Position numbers and translations under genes: made by a program. A stretch of DNA of 21,055 nucleotides from Actinomycetes bacterium (GTDB taxonomy: Bacteria > Actinomycetota > Acidimicrobiia > Acidimicrobiales > Palsa-688). Where the stretch lies: contig JAKAXN010000038.1 of the NCBI GenBank assembly GCA_021816565.1, positions 1 through 21,055 on the forward strand, written 5' to 3'. Under the pieces are notes generated by a model. The model did no database searches. It saw only the letters and a program-made list of their open reading frames with translations, and was not told where the DNA came from. The stretch's first letter is position 1. Every line of letters starts with the position of its first letter. Below are positions 1 through 8,087 of this stretch, piece by piece.

Positions 1-1
1 C

Positions 2-136
2 GGGGTGTCGCTGAGCAAGCCGGCGTGGGTGCGCTCCACCGCCGACGCCGTCCCCGGCCTCAGCCACATGGCGACCTGGATCGCCGGCTGGAACCATCAC
101 CAGGACGTGTACGCCTACCTCCGGTCGGGAGCCTGA
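2..136 (+). CDS. C-terminal end of an unidentified protein (partial, 44 residues)
   Basis: An open frame enters from the left edge and stops with TGA at 134-136. The visible 44 residues end in a Trp- and His-rich stretch (TWIAGWNHHQDVYAYL) followed by RSGA. I do not recognise a family from this tail. It lies 3 nt upstream of the GTG of a TylF-family methyltransferase and so is probably in the same operon. From its neighbours it may be another glycan or sugar-modifying enzyme, but that is context only. The reading frame is supported by high GC at third positions and by the tight spacing to the next gene. Confidence 0.6.
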   Translation, partial: GVSLSKPAWVRSTADAVPGLSHMATWIAGWNHHQDVYAYLRSGA

Positions 137-139
137 CCG

Positions 140-982
140 GTGACCGATGCCACCCCCGGCATGGCCGAGGCCTACGTGGAGTTGCTGAAGCGGACCCTAA
201 TCGGGGCCAACCTGGGCCCGGCCACCTACTACGTGCCGGTCCGCGAGGGCGCCGGCCCCCTCCGCGGCGCCGTGGCCCGCCTGCTGGCCCGCCGCGGCGG
301 TTCGGTGCTGGCCCGACCGGTGACCGTCGATCTCGAGCAGCTGGCCGACGGCTCGCTGTTCGCGTCCTTCCTGCCCCCCGGCGTGATGTCGATGATCGGC
401 CGGCCCCGGATGGACAATCTGGAGGCCTGCGTGCGTGACGTCGTCGCCAACGGCGTGCCCGGGGACCTGATCGAGACCGGGGTGTGGCGTGGTGGGAGCA
501 CGATCTTCATGCGGGGCCTGCTGGAGGCCCTCGGCGACCCCCACCGGAAGGTCTACGTGGCGGACTCGTTCCAGGGGCTGCCGGCTCCGGACCCGGACCG
601 CTACCCCCGGGACCGGGGGATGGAACTGCACCTGCACGCCGACCTGGCGGTGGGGGTGGACCGGGTCCGGGACCACTTCCGGCGCTTCGGCCTGCTCGAC
701 GACCGGGTGGTGTTCGTGGAGGGCTGGTTCCGCGACACCCTGCCGGCGCTGGCCGGCCACCGGTGGTCGGTTATCCGCCTCGACGGGGACATGTACGAGT
801 CGACCATGGACGGCCTGACCAGCCTCTACGACGGTCTGTCGGTGGGCGGGTATGTGATAGTCGACGACTACCACATACCGGCCTGCCGGGACGCCGTGGC
901 CGACTTCCGCCGCCAGCGGGGCATCGACGACCCGGTCACCGAGATCGACTGGACGGGCGTGTTTTGGCGGAAGTCTCGATAG
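140..982 (+). CDS. TylF/MycF-family SAM-dependent O-methyltransferase
   Basis: This 280-residue protein resembles the TylF (macrocin O-methyltransferase) family, cytosolic metal-dependent enzymes that methylate sugar hydroxyls. The SAM-binding segment is DLIETGVWRGGST (109-121), followed by VYVADSFQGLP (138-148). Acidic clusters RLDGDMYES (213-221) and IVDDYH (240-245) are the likely Mg2+ and catalytic region, by comparison with MycF. The first 80 residues are less conserved. The GTG at 140 lies 3 nt after the upstream stop, so translation is probably coupled. The next genes encode a Wzm/Wzt exporter, so the substrate may be a glycan rather than a macrolide. An attractive inference is that it caps the chain with a methyl group read by the Wzt C-terminal domain. 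The family is firm; the substrate is inferred. Confidence 0.85.
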   Translation: MTDATPGMAEAYVELLKRTLIGANLGPATYYVPVREGAGPLRGAVARLLARRGGSVLARPVTVDLEQLADGSLFASFLPPGVMSMIGRPRMDNLEACVRDVVANGVPGDLIETGVWRGGSTIFMRGLLEALGDPHRKVYVADSFQGLPAPDPDRYPRDRGMELHLHADLAVGVDRVRDHFRRFGLLDDRVVFVEGWFRDTLPALAGHRWSVIRLDGDMYESTMDGLTSLYDGLSVGGYVIVDDYHIPACRDAVADFRRQRGIDDPVTEIDWTGVFWRKSR

Positions 983-1017
983 ACGGGGCTGCGGCCCGGG
1001 AGCGACGGGCGCCCGGT

Positions 1018-1818
1018 GTGGGCGCCGGCCGCCCGACCGGCCGGGCCCTGCCTGCCGTGTGGCTGTCGCGGTGGCTGCTGCTCCAGTGGGTGAAGCGGGA
1101 CTTCGTGGTCCGTTACCGCCAGAGCGCTCTCGGTCTGGCCTGGTCGGTGCTGCAGCCGGCCCTCCTGCTGGCCGTGTACGGGGTGGTGTTCGTGAAGGTG
1201 CTGCACGTGCGGCCCCAGCAGGGCAGCTACCTGGTGTTCGCCTACTGCGGGCTGGCTCCGTGGGCGTTCTTCTCCAACGCCGTGTCCTGGAGCATGCCGT
1301 CGCTGGCCAACGCCGCTCCGGTCATCCGCCAGGTGTACTTCCCCCGGGCGGTGATACCGCTGGCCGCGTGCGGCGTGGTGGTGGTGGATCTGGGGCTCAG
1401 CACGGCGATCCTGCTGATCCTGCAGGTCGCCACGTCCGGCCACCTGTACCTGGCGACCCTGGCCCTGCTCCCGCTGTACGCCGCTCTGGTCCTCGGCACC
1501 GCCGCTCTGTCCGTGGTGGCGTCGCTGCTCGGGGCCTTCGTGCGCGACATCCGTTTCGCCCTGCCCCTGCTCCTGCAACTGCTGTTCATCGCCACCCCGA
1601 TCATGTATCCCCGCACGGAGGTGCACGGGCAGTGGAGCTGGGTCTTCACCTACAACCCCATGGCCCAGCTGGTCGGCGCGGTGCGGGCCGCGGTGGCCGG
1701 GGGGCGCTGGCCCTCAGCCGGGGTCACCGCCGCCGCGGTGGCCGCCTGCCTGGTCGCCCTGGTCGCGGCGGTCGGCTACAGCGCCACCGTCGAGGACCGC
1801 CTCCCGGACCTTCTGTGA
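1018..1818 (+). CDS. ABC-2 type polysaccharide exporter permease (Wzm-like)
   Basis: This is the integral membrane half of a polysaccharide ABC exporter. The family signature follows the N terminus: VKRDFVVRYRQSALGLAWSV, then a first long hydrophobic segment. About six membrane segments follow, with a typical late stretch ATPIMYP and NPMAQLV before the last segment, as in Wzm, RfbA and TagG homologues. The frame stays open into the upstream gene, so the start is uncertain. GTG 1018 gives 266 residues, close to family length. GTG 1057 would leave a very short N terminus, and TTG 964 would overlap tylF. It is followed directly by its ATPase across a 14-bp tandem duplication. Substrate specificity cannot be read from the permease. 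Confidence 0.88.
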   Translation: MGAGRPTGRALPAVWLSRWLLLQWVKRDFVVRYRQSALGLAWSVLQPALLLAVYGVVFVKVLHVRPQQGSYLVFAYCGLAPWAFFSNAVSWSMPSLANAAPVIRQVYFPRAVIPLAACGVVVVDLGLSTAILLILQVATSGHLYLATLALLPLYAALVLGTAALSVVASLLGAFVRDIRFALPLLLQLLFIATPIMYPRTEVHGQWSWVFTYNPMAQLVGAVRAAVAGGRWPSAGVTAAAVAACLVALVAAVGYSATVEDRLPDLL

Positions 1819-1835
1819 CGGACCTTCTGTGACGG
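1805..1835 (+). repeat. 14-bp tandem duplication at the wzm/wzt junction
   Basis: The unit GGACCTTCTGTGAC occurs at 1806-1819 and again, identically, at 1820-1833; period-14 identity extends over 1805-1835. The first copy holds the permease stop (TGA 1816-1818) and the second holds the ATPase GTG start (1829-1831). With a single copy the two genes would overlap as GTGA, the arrangement used at several other junctions here. The duplication therefore appears to have separated an overlapping stop and start by 14 nt. Confidence 0.9.
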
Positions 1836-2980
1836 CCACGGTCTCGTTCTCGGGCGTCGGCAAGCGCTACCGGCGGGGCCGCGAGCGGGTCAACGCGCGG
1901 GCCCTCGTCCCGGGCCGCCTGGGGGAGGCCGGCGGGAGCGACGTCCAGTGGGCCCTGCGCGACGTGTCGTTCGAGCTGGGCCCGGGCCAGAGCCTCGGCA
2001 TCGTGGGCCCCAACGGGGCCGGCAAGTCCACCCTGCTCAAGCTGGTGGCCCACGTCATCGCCCCCACCTGCGGGGAGATCGCCGTGTCCGGGAGGTCGAC
2101 CTCGCTGATCGAGCTGGGCGCCGGCTTCCACCCGGACATGACCGGGCGGGAGAACGTGTACTTCAGCGCCGCCGTGCTCGGAATGGGGCCGCGGGACCTG
2201 CGCCGGCGTTTCGACCAGATCGTGGAGTTCGCCGACATCGGCAGCTACCTGGACACCCCGGTCAAGCGCTACAGCTCCGGGATGCTGGCCCGCCTCGGCT
2301 TCGCGGTGGCGGCCCACCTCGACGCCGAGCTGATCATCCTCGACGAGGTGCTGGCCGTCGGGGACGCCGCGTTCCAGCGCAAGTGCCACCAGCGCATCGC
2401 CGAGCTGCGGGCCAGCGGGGCCGCCCTGCTCTACGTCACCCACGCCCTGTGGACCCTCCCGCAGCTGTGCGACTCGGCCATGCTGCTGGTCGGCGGGACG
2501 GTCCGCAGCCGCGGTACCCCCGCCGACGTCCTGGCCGCCTACGAGCGGGAGCAGGCCGGCGCCGACGGCCCGGCGGGCCCGGCTGCGGGCGTGTTCGGGG
2601 CCATCGAGGTATCGCCCACGGCCATCGGGCCGGGCGAGCCGCTCGGGGTGAGCGTGGAGCTGCGCCTGGACTCGGACCACCCGCACGGCCGGATCATGGT
2701 GCTCGTAGCCACCCCCGACGAGACCATCCTGGGGGCCGCTGCGTCGGACGGCTCCGGTCCCGGATTCCCCGCCGGGGTGAGCACCGTCGAGTGCCGGCTG
2801 GAGTCGGTGCCGTTCCAGCCGGGGGAGTACATCCTCGGGGTGGTGTTCTTCGCCGACCGCCGGACGCCCGTCTTCGACGACGCCAGGCAGCTCCACTTCG
2901 AGGTGCGCGGCCCGGAGTGGAACCCGGCGTTCGGCGCGGCCTTCCTGCCCGCCAGCTGGACTTCAGCCCCCCGCGCCTGA
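1829..2980 (+). CDS. ABC exporter ATPase with C-terminal glycan-binding domain (Wzt-like)
   Basis: This 383-residue protein powers export of a glycan through the adjacent permease. The nucleotide-binding domain fills the first 240 residues: Walker A GPNGAGKST (60-68), the Wzt-type LIELGAGFHPDMTGREN (93-109), signature YSSGM (148-152), Walker B LIILDE (168-173) and switch His205. Residues about 245-383 form an extra beta-rich domain matching the C-terminal domain of Wzt proteins that recognise a modified non-reducing end of the polymer (known for E. coli O9a and O8). TagH-type ATPases without this domain are shorter. The start GTG 1829 lies in the second copy of a 14-bp repeat. The 3' end overlaps the convergent glycosyltransferase by 18 bp. 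Confidence 0.92.
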   Translation: MTATVSFSGVGKRYRRGRERVNARALVPGRLGEAGGSDVQWALRDVSFELGPGQSLGIVGPNGAGKSTLLKLVAHVIAPTCGEIAVSGRSTSLIELGAGFHPDMTGRENVYFSAAVLGMGPRDLRRRFDQIVEFADIGSYLDTPVKRYSSGMLARLGFAVAAHLDAELIILDEVLAVGDAAFQRKCHQRIAELRASGAALLYVTHALWTLPQLCDSAMLLVGGTVRSRGTPADVLAAYEREQAGADGPAGPAAGVFGAIEVSPTAIGPGEPLGVSVELRLDSDHPHGRIMVLVATPDETILGAAASDGSGPGFPAGVSTVECRLESVPFQPGEYILGVVFFADRRTPVFDDARQLHFEVRGPEWNPAFGAAFLPASWTSAPRA

Positions 2981-3838
2981 CCGCCGGCCCGAACCCCGGA
3001 CCACCCGCCGGATGACCCGCCGGGCCGCCGGCCAGCCGGGCACGGGGACGGCGTAGATCCGCTCCGACTCGGGGAGCGGTCCCGTCTGGAAGGTGGCCGG
3101 GTCGATGCCGGCCGTCCTCATCCAGTCCGGACCCCACTTGCGTTCCAACCCCTCGAGCGAGCGGGGGTAGGCCTCGTCGGTGTACTGCTCGAACCGCCCG
3201 GCGAACACATCCAGCGCGGTGACCGCCCGCAGGTGGCGGAGAAAGGCCTGGCGGGTGGCGACCACCGGCAGGCCGGCGTCGCGGGCCCGCAGGCAGTAGT
3301 CGATCTCGGCACCCCAGCCGAGGGGGGCGAAGGTCTCGTCGTCGAGCAGCCCGATGCGTCGCACGGCCCGGCGCGACACCAGCATGCAGGTGCCGTCCAC
3401 GAAGGGGGCCCGGTAATGCTTGCGGGTGGCGGTGTAGCTGCCGACCGCTGCGGACAGGTCCCGCTGGTGGATCCAGTGGCAGTCGTAGAACGGCGACGTC
3501 ACCCCTGCCCCGGTGACGACCGCCGCCTCGAGGAGGCCGCGGACGAAACCCGGGCTGAGCCTGGTGTCGTTGTTGAGCCACATCAGATGCCCGTACCCCG
3601 CGCCGGCCTCCCGGGAGCCGTGGTTGACGCCGCCGGCCCAACCCAGGTTCCGCCCGGGCCGCAGCACCGTCTCGGTGCCGGCCGGCCGGTAATCCCCCTT
3701 GTTGTCCACCACCACCACGTCGCAGACGGCCCGCTCCCGGCCCAGGTCCGCCACCAGGTCGTGGGTCATCTCCGGGTGCCCGTACACCGGTATCACGGCC
3801 AGGGCCCGCAACCGGCGGGGCAGGCTAGGCCCGGCCAC
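2963..3838 (-). CDS. GT2-family glycosyltransferase (rhamnosyltransferase-like)
   Basis: This 291-residue GT-A fold glycosyltransferase is the last gene of the minus-strand glycan operon. It begins with the family's nucleotide-sugar strand ALAVIPVYG (12-20), followed by VVVVDN (41-46) and NLGWAGGVN (64-72). The metal-binding DxD position reads NND (89-91), a common GT2 variant. GTCMLVSRR (149-157) and GWGAEIDYCLRARDAG (174-189) carry the acceptor-side acidic residues, as in rhamnosyl- and galactofuranosyl-transferases. The GTG at 3838 overlaps the end of the GT4 gene by 14 bp. The sugar donor cannot be assigned. UDP-Galf is possible, since a mutase is encoded in the same operon. Confidence 0.87.
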   Translation of the reverse strand: MAGPSLPRRLRALAVIPVYGHPEMTHDLVADLGRERAVCDVVVVDNKGDYRPAGTETVLRPGRNLGWAGGVNHGSREAGAGYGHLMWLNNDTRLSPGFVRGLLEAAVVTGAGVTSPFYDCHWIHQRDLSAAVGSYTATRKHYRAPFVDGTCMLVSRRAVRRIGLLDDETFAPLGWGAEIDYCLRARDAGLPVVATRQAFLRHLRAVTALDVFAGRFEQYTDEAYPRSLEGLERKWGPDWMRTAGIDPATFQTGPLPESERIYAVPVPGWPAARRVIRRVVRGSGRRSGAGG

Positions 3839-5078
3839 GGCGTCCGGCCACCGATTCGTACAGCTCGAGGTGCCGGCGGGCGGCCAGGGTCGCCGGGTGC
3901 TCCTCTTCCACCCGGGCCCGGGCGGCCGCGCCCAGCCGGGCCGCCAGATCCGCTGACCCGAGCAGGGACGCCAGGGAGGCCGACAGAGCCCCCGGGTCCT
4001 CGGCCGGGGCCAGCAGCCCGTTGACCCCGTCGCGGACCAGTTCGCCCACGCCGCCCACGTCGAACGCCACGACCGGCGTGCCGCAGGCCAGGCTCTCCAG
4101 GATCGTCAGGGGGGAGTTGTCCGCCCGGCTGGTGAAGACGAACGCGTCGGCGGCCGAGTAGACCACCGCCTTCAGCCGGTCGGTGCCGACGAAACCGAGG
4201 TCGGCGACGGAACAGCCGAGCTCGGCGATCTGCCCCCCGAGGGCGCGGCCCCAGTGGCCCATGAGCGCCACCGTGACCGACCGCCGCCGGGTGTCGGCCA
4301 GGCCGGCCAGGGCCTCGAGGAACAGGTCCGGGCCCTTGCGCCGGTCGGCCACGAAGGCCGCCCCGAACAGCAGCACCGGTCCCTCGAGGGGCAGGCCCAG
4401 CGCCTGGCGGGCCGCGTCCCGCCCCACCGGGCGCAACGTCGAGGTGTCGATGCCGTGGGGGATGACCTCGATGTCGAATCGGCCCAGCATGCTGTCGCGG
4501 GCCACGTCGGCCAGCCACCGGCTGGGCGACACCACGGTGAGGCTGCTGGCCCCCCACACCCGGTCCTTCAGCCTCCACTCCAGGGCGGTCGAGTCCCGCT
4601 CGACGGCCGGGAACACCTCCGGGTGCGGGCACGAGCCGCACCCGGTCCGCCAGCGGTCGCACTCGAAGCTGAAGGAGCAGTGGCCGGTCAGAGGCCACAT
4701 GTCGTGGAGGGTCAGAACGCTCGGCTTCGCTGCCGTGAGGGCGGCCATGGCCGGATAGCTGAAGTAGTCGCCGTGGATGGCGTGGTAGTGCACCACCTGC
4801 GCCGCCCGGAACGCCGGGTGCCGGCGCAGGGTGTAGGCGGAGACCCCGTCGAGCTCGTTGAGCCCGCCCCGGCGCAGGGCCGCCTTCAGCGGCCGGCGCA
4901 GGGTGCGCCACGCCCGCAGCTGTTCCACCGTCTCGTCGTGGCCGGCCCGGTGCCCGACGATCAGGTGGGCGTCGACGCCCTGGTCGAGCAGCGACCGGTG
5001 CAGCCGGTAGCCGGCCACCGCCGTGCCCCCCGCCCCGGTGTCGGCGTGGTTGACGGTGAGCACCCGATCCACGGTCAT
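3825..5078 (-). CDS. GT4-family glycosyltransferase
   Basis: This 417-residue GT-B fold enzyme transfers a sugar from a nucleotide donor to a glycan chain. The N-terminal domain holds HADTGAGGTAVAGYRL (11-26), the acceptor-side glycine-rich loop, and the segment HDMWPLTGHC followed by a Cys-rich patch (CGSCP) that is typical of WcaC-like GT4 enzymes. The C-terminal domain has the donor motif FTSRADNSPLTILESLACGT, matching the EX7E region with the last Glu present, then VGELVRDGVNGLL. The ATG at 5078 shares an ATGA overlap with the stop of the upstream GT2. The open frame continues upstream to 5966, but the conserved N terminus begins at this ATG. The donor sugar is not predictable here. Confidence 0.9.
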   Translation of the reverse strand: MTVDRVLTVNHADTGAGGTAVAGYRLHRSLLDQGVDAHLIVGHRAGHDETVEQLRAWRTLRRPLKAALRRGGLNELDGVSAYTLRRHPAFRAAQVVHYHAIHGDYFSYPAMAALTAAKPSVLTLHDMWPLTGHCSFSFECDRWRTGCGSCPHPEVFPAVERDSTALEWRLKDRVWGASSLTVVSPSRWLADVARDSMLGRFDIEVIPHGIDTSTLRPVGRDAARQALGLPLEGPVLLFGAAFVADRRKGPDLFLEALAGLADTRRRSVTVALMGHWGRALGGQIAELGCSVADLGFVGTDRLKAVVYSAADAFVFTSRADNSPLTILESLACGTPVVAFDVGGVGELVRDGVNGLLAPAEDPGALSASLASLLGSADLAARLGAAARARVEEEHPATLAARRHLELYESVAGRRGRA

Positions 5079-6025
5079 GGCCGGCCCAGGGCGCCGAGCG
5101 CCCGGTCGACCCTCCGACGGGCGCCCGCCTCGAGCAGGATCGGGAGGTAGCCGAGGGCCTGCCGTCGCCGGGGGCGGCCCGGCTGCCTCATGGCCTCGGC
5201 CGCCCAGCGCCCGACGGTCCAGTAGACGTTCGGGGTCCACCGCCGGGTCGGGGTCCGCGACGGGTAGCGGTAGCTGATCCGCACGCTGCGCATCATCTCC
5301 CTCAGCTGCGCCGGTGAGCGTCCCAGCCGGGCGGTGTCGGAGCCGGCGTGCACCCGGTAGCCGACCAGCACCTCGGGCAGGTACGCCACCCGGCCGCAGG
5401 TGATCATCCTCTTCCACATGTCCCAGTCGGCGCAGTAACGCAGGTCGGGGTGGAAGCCGCCGTGGCGCTCGTAGAACGAGCGGCGGGCCACCACCGCCGG
5501 GGCCCGCACCGGGTTCCAGGCGAACATCTCCGGCTCGAAGTCGTCGAGGAGCTGTGGGCCCGCCCGGAGCGGCCGGTGGGGATCGCAGACCCGGCCCTCG
5601 GAGTCGACGTCCTCGGCGCCCACGAAGAGCGCGTCGAGCGAAGGATCGGCGTCGAAGGCCGCGCCGGCCCGCTCGTAGAGACCCGGGTAGGCGAGGTCGT
5701 CGCCGTGGAGGATGTGCACGTAGTCCCCGGTGGAGCGGGCGATGCAGGAGGTGAGGTTGGCCGAGATGCCGACGTTCCGGGGCTGGCGCCAGAACGTGAC
5801 CCGACCTCTCCCGATCTCCTCGACCACCGCCTCCGGTCGGTCGTCGGAACCGTCGTCGACGACCTCGATCTGCATCGCCCGGGGGCCGGGGTCCTGGGCC
5901 AGCACTCCTGACAGTGTCGCCGACAGATATTGGGCGCAGCGGTAGGTGGGGATCATCACCGACCACCGGGGCCGGTCGAGCCCGGTCGGGACCGGCAGGA
6001 TGCGCGCCGGCTGGTCGAGGGTCAC
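5075..6025 (-). CDS. GT2-family glycosyltransferase
   Basis: This 316-residue enzyme has an N-terminal GT-A domain: WSVMIPTYRCAQYLSATL (21-38), EVVDDGSDD (54-62) and HGDD (107-110) at the metal-binding DxD position. A later CADWDMWKRM segment supplies the downstream acidic residue. The C terminus is basic and may lie against the membrane. The start GTG 6025 forms a GTGA overlap with the stop of the galactopyranose mutase, and its own stop overlaps the GT4 start as ATGA, so translation is likely coupled on both sides. Adjacency to the mutase makes it a candidate galactofuranosyltransferase. That is a context inference; no GlfT-specific motif was identified. Confidence 0.88.
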   Translation of the reverse strand: MTLDQPARILPVPTGLDRPRWSVMIPTYRCAQYLSATLSGVLAQDPGPRAMQIEVVDDGSDDRPEAVVEEIGRGRVTFWRQPRNVGISANLTSCIARSTGDYVHILHGDDLAYPGLYERAGAAFDADPSLDALFVGAEDVDSEGRVCDPHRPLRAGPQLLDDFEPEMFAWNPVRAPAVVARRSFYERHGGFHPDLRYCADWDMWKRMITCGRVAYLPEVLVGYRVHAGSDTARLGRSPAQLREMMRSVRISYRYPSRTPTRRWTPNVYWTVGRWAAEAMRQPGRPRRRQALGYLPILLEAGARRRVDRALGALGRP

Positions 6026-7107
6026 GACCCGAGGATCCGCCGGGCCACCACGTTGGCCCGGCCGATCGCCTGGTCCATGTCGTAGTAGCGGTACTCGCCC
6101 AGGCGACCGCACACGACCAGCCCGGGGGTCGCTTTGACCCGGTCCCGGTAGCGGGCGTACAGGTCGGCGTTGCGGGCGTCGGGGAAGGGGTACTCGAAGT
6201 GGTCCGGTTCGTCGGGGCTGAAGGGGACCTCGGTGGTCACCACGGTGCCGGCGCTGCCCCGGTCGTACTCGGGCTCCATCATGTGCTTCCACTCGAGGGT
6301 CCGGATGTGCTCGCCCCCGTCCGGGTCCGGGTTGTTGACCTGCCCGTACGGCTGGTGCACGGCGTCGGGCAGGTACCGGTGTTCCCGCCGCTGGCCCCGG
6401 TAGGCGAGCCGGCCCAGGTCGTAACCGAACAGCTCGTCGATGGGGCCGGTGTACACGGTGGCCCGGGTTACGTCTATACGGTCCTTCACCTGCAGGTAGT
6501 CGCAGTCGAGTTCCACCTTCACCCCGTCGAGCATCTGCTCCATGAAGGCGGCGTAGCCGCCCCGGGGTATCCCCTGGTGCGGGTAGGTCTTCAGCCGGTG
6601 GTCCGTGCCGGTGCGGACGTCGAAGCGCCCGGCCAGGTCCGCCGAGAGGCTCTGGGCGGGCACCCCCCACTGCTTCTCGGTGTAGCCCTTGACGAACTTC
6701 CGGTAGACCGGCTCGGGCATCATGGCCAGGCAGGCCTCCTCGAAGTCGGCCGGCTGGCCCGAGAAGCTGGGCTGCCAGTGCGGACCGACGGTCCGGTCGA
6801 TGTACTCGGACGTGACCGGCCAGTGCTCGTAGCGGCCGTCCACGTAGGAAGCGAGCTCCGCCTCGTAGGTGTAGAAGGAGGCGAACTGGGTGACGAAGTT
6901 CCAGATGGACTCGTTGTTGGTCCGGAAGTAGTGCGGACCGTAGGTGTGCACCCGTATCCCGCTCGGGTGGACGAAATCGTGGACGTTGCCGCCGAGATGG
7001 GAGCGCCGCTCCAGCATCAGGACCTCGTGGCCGGCGTCGATCAGGTGGCGGGCTATGACGGCCCCGGTCAGGCCGGAGCCGACCACCAGGTACGGGACCG
7101 TCGTCAC
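6022..7107 (-). CDS. glf: UDP-galactopyranose mutase (divergent)
   Basis: This flavoenzyme interconverts UDP-galactopyranose and UDP-galactofuranose, supplying Galf for surface glycans. The 361 residues open with an FAD-binding GSGLTG (10-15), then LERRSHLGGNVHDF (32-45). Family hallmarks follow: GPHYF (57-61), GYTEKQWG (141-148), QGIPRGGY (178-185) and GRLGEYRYYDMDQAIGRAN (334-352), which binds flavin and substrate. Some positions differ from classic Glf: GPHYFRTNN replaces the usual GPHxFHTN, and the central segment reads QPYGQVNNPD, nearer the QPxGxVNYPN subtype. Length is near normal (about 365-400). GTG 7107 overlaps the methyltransferase stop as GTGA. Family assignment is strong; exact substrate less so. 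Confidence 0.9.
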   Translation of the reverse strand: MTTVPYLVVGSGLTGAVIARHLIDAGHEVLMLERRSHLGGNVHDFVHPSGIRVHTYGPHYFRTNNESIWNFVTQFASFYTYEAELASYVDGRYEHWPVTSEYIDRTVGPHWQPSFSGQPADFEEACLAMMPEPVYRKFVKGYTEKQWGVPAQSLSADLAGRFDVRTGTDHRLKTYPHQGIPRGGYAAFMEQMLDGVKVELDCDYLQVKDRIDVTRATVYTGPIDELFGYDLGRLAYRGQRREHRYLPDAVHQPYGQVNNPDPDGGEHIRTLEWKHMMEPEYDRGSAGTVVTTEVPFSPDEPDHFEYPFPDARNADLYARYRDRVKATPGLVVCGRLGEYRYYDMDQAIGRANVVARRILGS

Positions 7108-8069
7108 AGGGGCCTCCGGCACAGGTAGAGGGTGAACATCCAGAGCCCCGGGGGCCGGACGGCGGAGCGGAGCGCCATCCGGTCCGCGACCCGGGCCAGC
7201 CCCAGCAGCGGGACGGCGGCGGCGGTCCAGAACCGGGGCTGCGAGAGGGCGGCGAGCAGGACGTCCTCGGCCACCAGGTGGCTCATGCACATCACCGCCG
7301 AGGACTCCACCACCGAGAACCCCGCCGCTGACAGCACGGACTCGAGCTCGCCGACCCGGAACGGCGTCTCTTTCGGGGACGGGCCGAACGGGGCTTCCGG
7401 TAGCGGCCGGGACTCGAGCCGGCGCCGGGTCTGCAGCTCCGCGGGGCCCATCCGCCGCAGGCGGTGCTCGGCGCTCCAGCGGGGCAGGTACCTGAGGCGC
7501 TGCTCGAAGCGGATCCAGCCGCCGGAGGGATCGGCACCCTGGGCCGCGGGGACCGAGACCGGGCCTTCCACCACCGGCTCGAGGACCACGAGCGCGCCGC
7601 CCGGTCGCAGCCGGGAGCGGGACTCGTCGAGGACCGCCTCGATCTCACGGGTAGAGAGGTGGTGGAGGAAGGCGTGGGTGACCACCGCGTCGAAAGGGTC
7701 GCCCCCGGTGGCCGCCTCCGCCTCGGCGGTACCGGCCACCGCGTAGATCGCCCGCCCGGCCGTGCCGGCGGCCTCGGAGGCGGTCCGGGCCCGGTCGATC
7801 TGCTCGGGTGAGCTGTCCAGACCCACGAGCCGGCTGTCGGTCCCCCGGATCAGCTCCAGCCCGGCCCAGCCGGTCCCGCATCCCAGTTCCAGCACCCGGG
7901 TTCCGGCCCCGATGAAGCGGCGGGCCCGCCTCAGGTAGTGGCCGCGCAGCATCCGGCGGGCCAGCGGCGTCTGGACCCAGCAGAAGTCCTCCTCCAGGTC
8001 GCCGTTGGCCGCCCACCATTCCTGCTCTTCCGAGTCGAGCGCCGCCGTGGTCGCTTCGTGGCGCGGCAT
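7104..8069 (-). CDS. class I SAM-dependent methyltransferase
   Basis: This 321-residue protein has a Rossmann methyltransferase core: motif I VLELGCGTGWAGLELI (59-74), the acidic LVGLDSSPEQ (81-90) for the SAM ribose, then FDAVVTHAFLHHL and LRPGGALVVLEP as motifs II and III. The C-terminal third is a long helical region with Met- and Leu-rich stretches that may be membrane-associated. It is the first gene of the glycan operon running to 2963 and starts 27 bp from a divergent methyltransferase gene. The substrate is unknown; a sugar or lipid carrier intermediate would fit the context. ATG 8069 is chosen because it is the only start that leaves the divergent gene free, and a TATAGT box lies 10 nt upstream. 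Confidence 0.85.
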   Translation of the reverse strand: MPRHEATTAALDSEEQEWWAANGDLEEDFCWVQTPLARRMLRGHYLRRARRFIGAGTRVLELGCGTGWAGLELIRGTDSRLVGLDSSPEQIDRARTASEAAGTAGRAIYAVAGTAEAEAATGGDPFDAVVTHAFLHHLSTREIEAVLDESRSRLRPGGALVVLEPVVEGPVSVPAAQGADPSGGWIRFEQRLRYLPRWSAEHRLRRMGPAELQTRRRLESRPLPEAPFGPSPKETPFRVGELESVLSAAGFSVVESSAVMCMSHLVAEDVLLAALSQPRFWTAAAVPLLGLARVADRMALRSAVRPPGLWMFTLYLCRRPL

Positions 8070-8079
8070 CGGGGCGCCA

Positions 8080-8087
8080 ACTATAGC
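8080..8087. promoter_or_regulatory. shared divergent -10 region with palindromic CTATAG
   Basis: The 27-bp gap between the two divergent methyltransferase starts contains CTATAG at 8081-8086, which reads the same on both strands. The minus strand reads TATAGT (8085 to 8080), 10 nt from ATG 8069. The plus strand reads TATAGC (8082-8087), 9 nt from ATG 8097. If transcription starts about 7 nt after each box, both mRNAs would have leaders of only 3-4 nt. The two promoters would overlap, so RNA polymerase could probably occupy only one at a time. No Shine-Dalgarno sequence is possible for either gene if this is right. Confidence 0.5.

Noticed and set aside
1724..2896. Long minus-strand frame opposite wzm/wzt.
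   Set aside because: It lacks recognisable domains and overlaps two clearly identified plus-strand genes.
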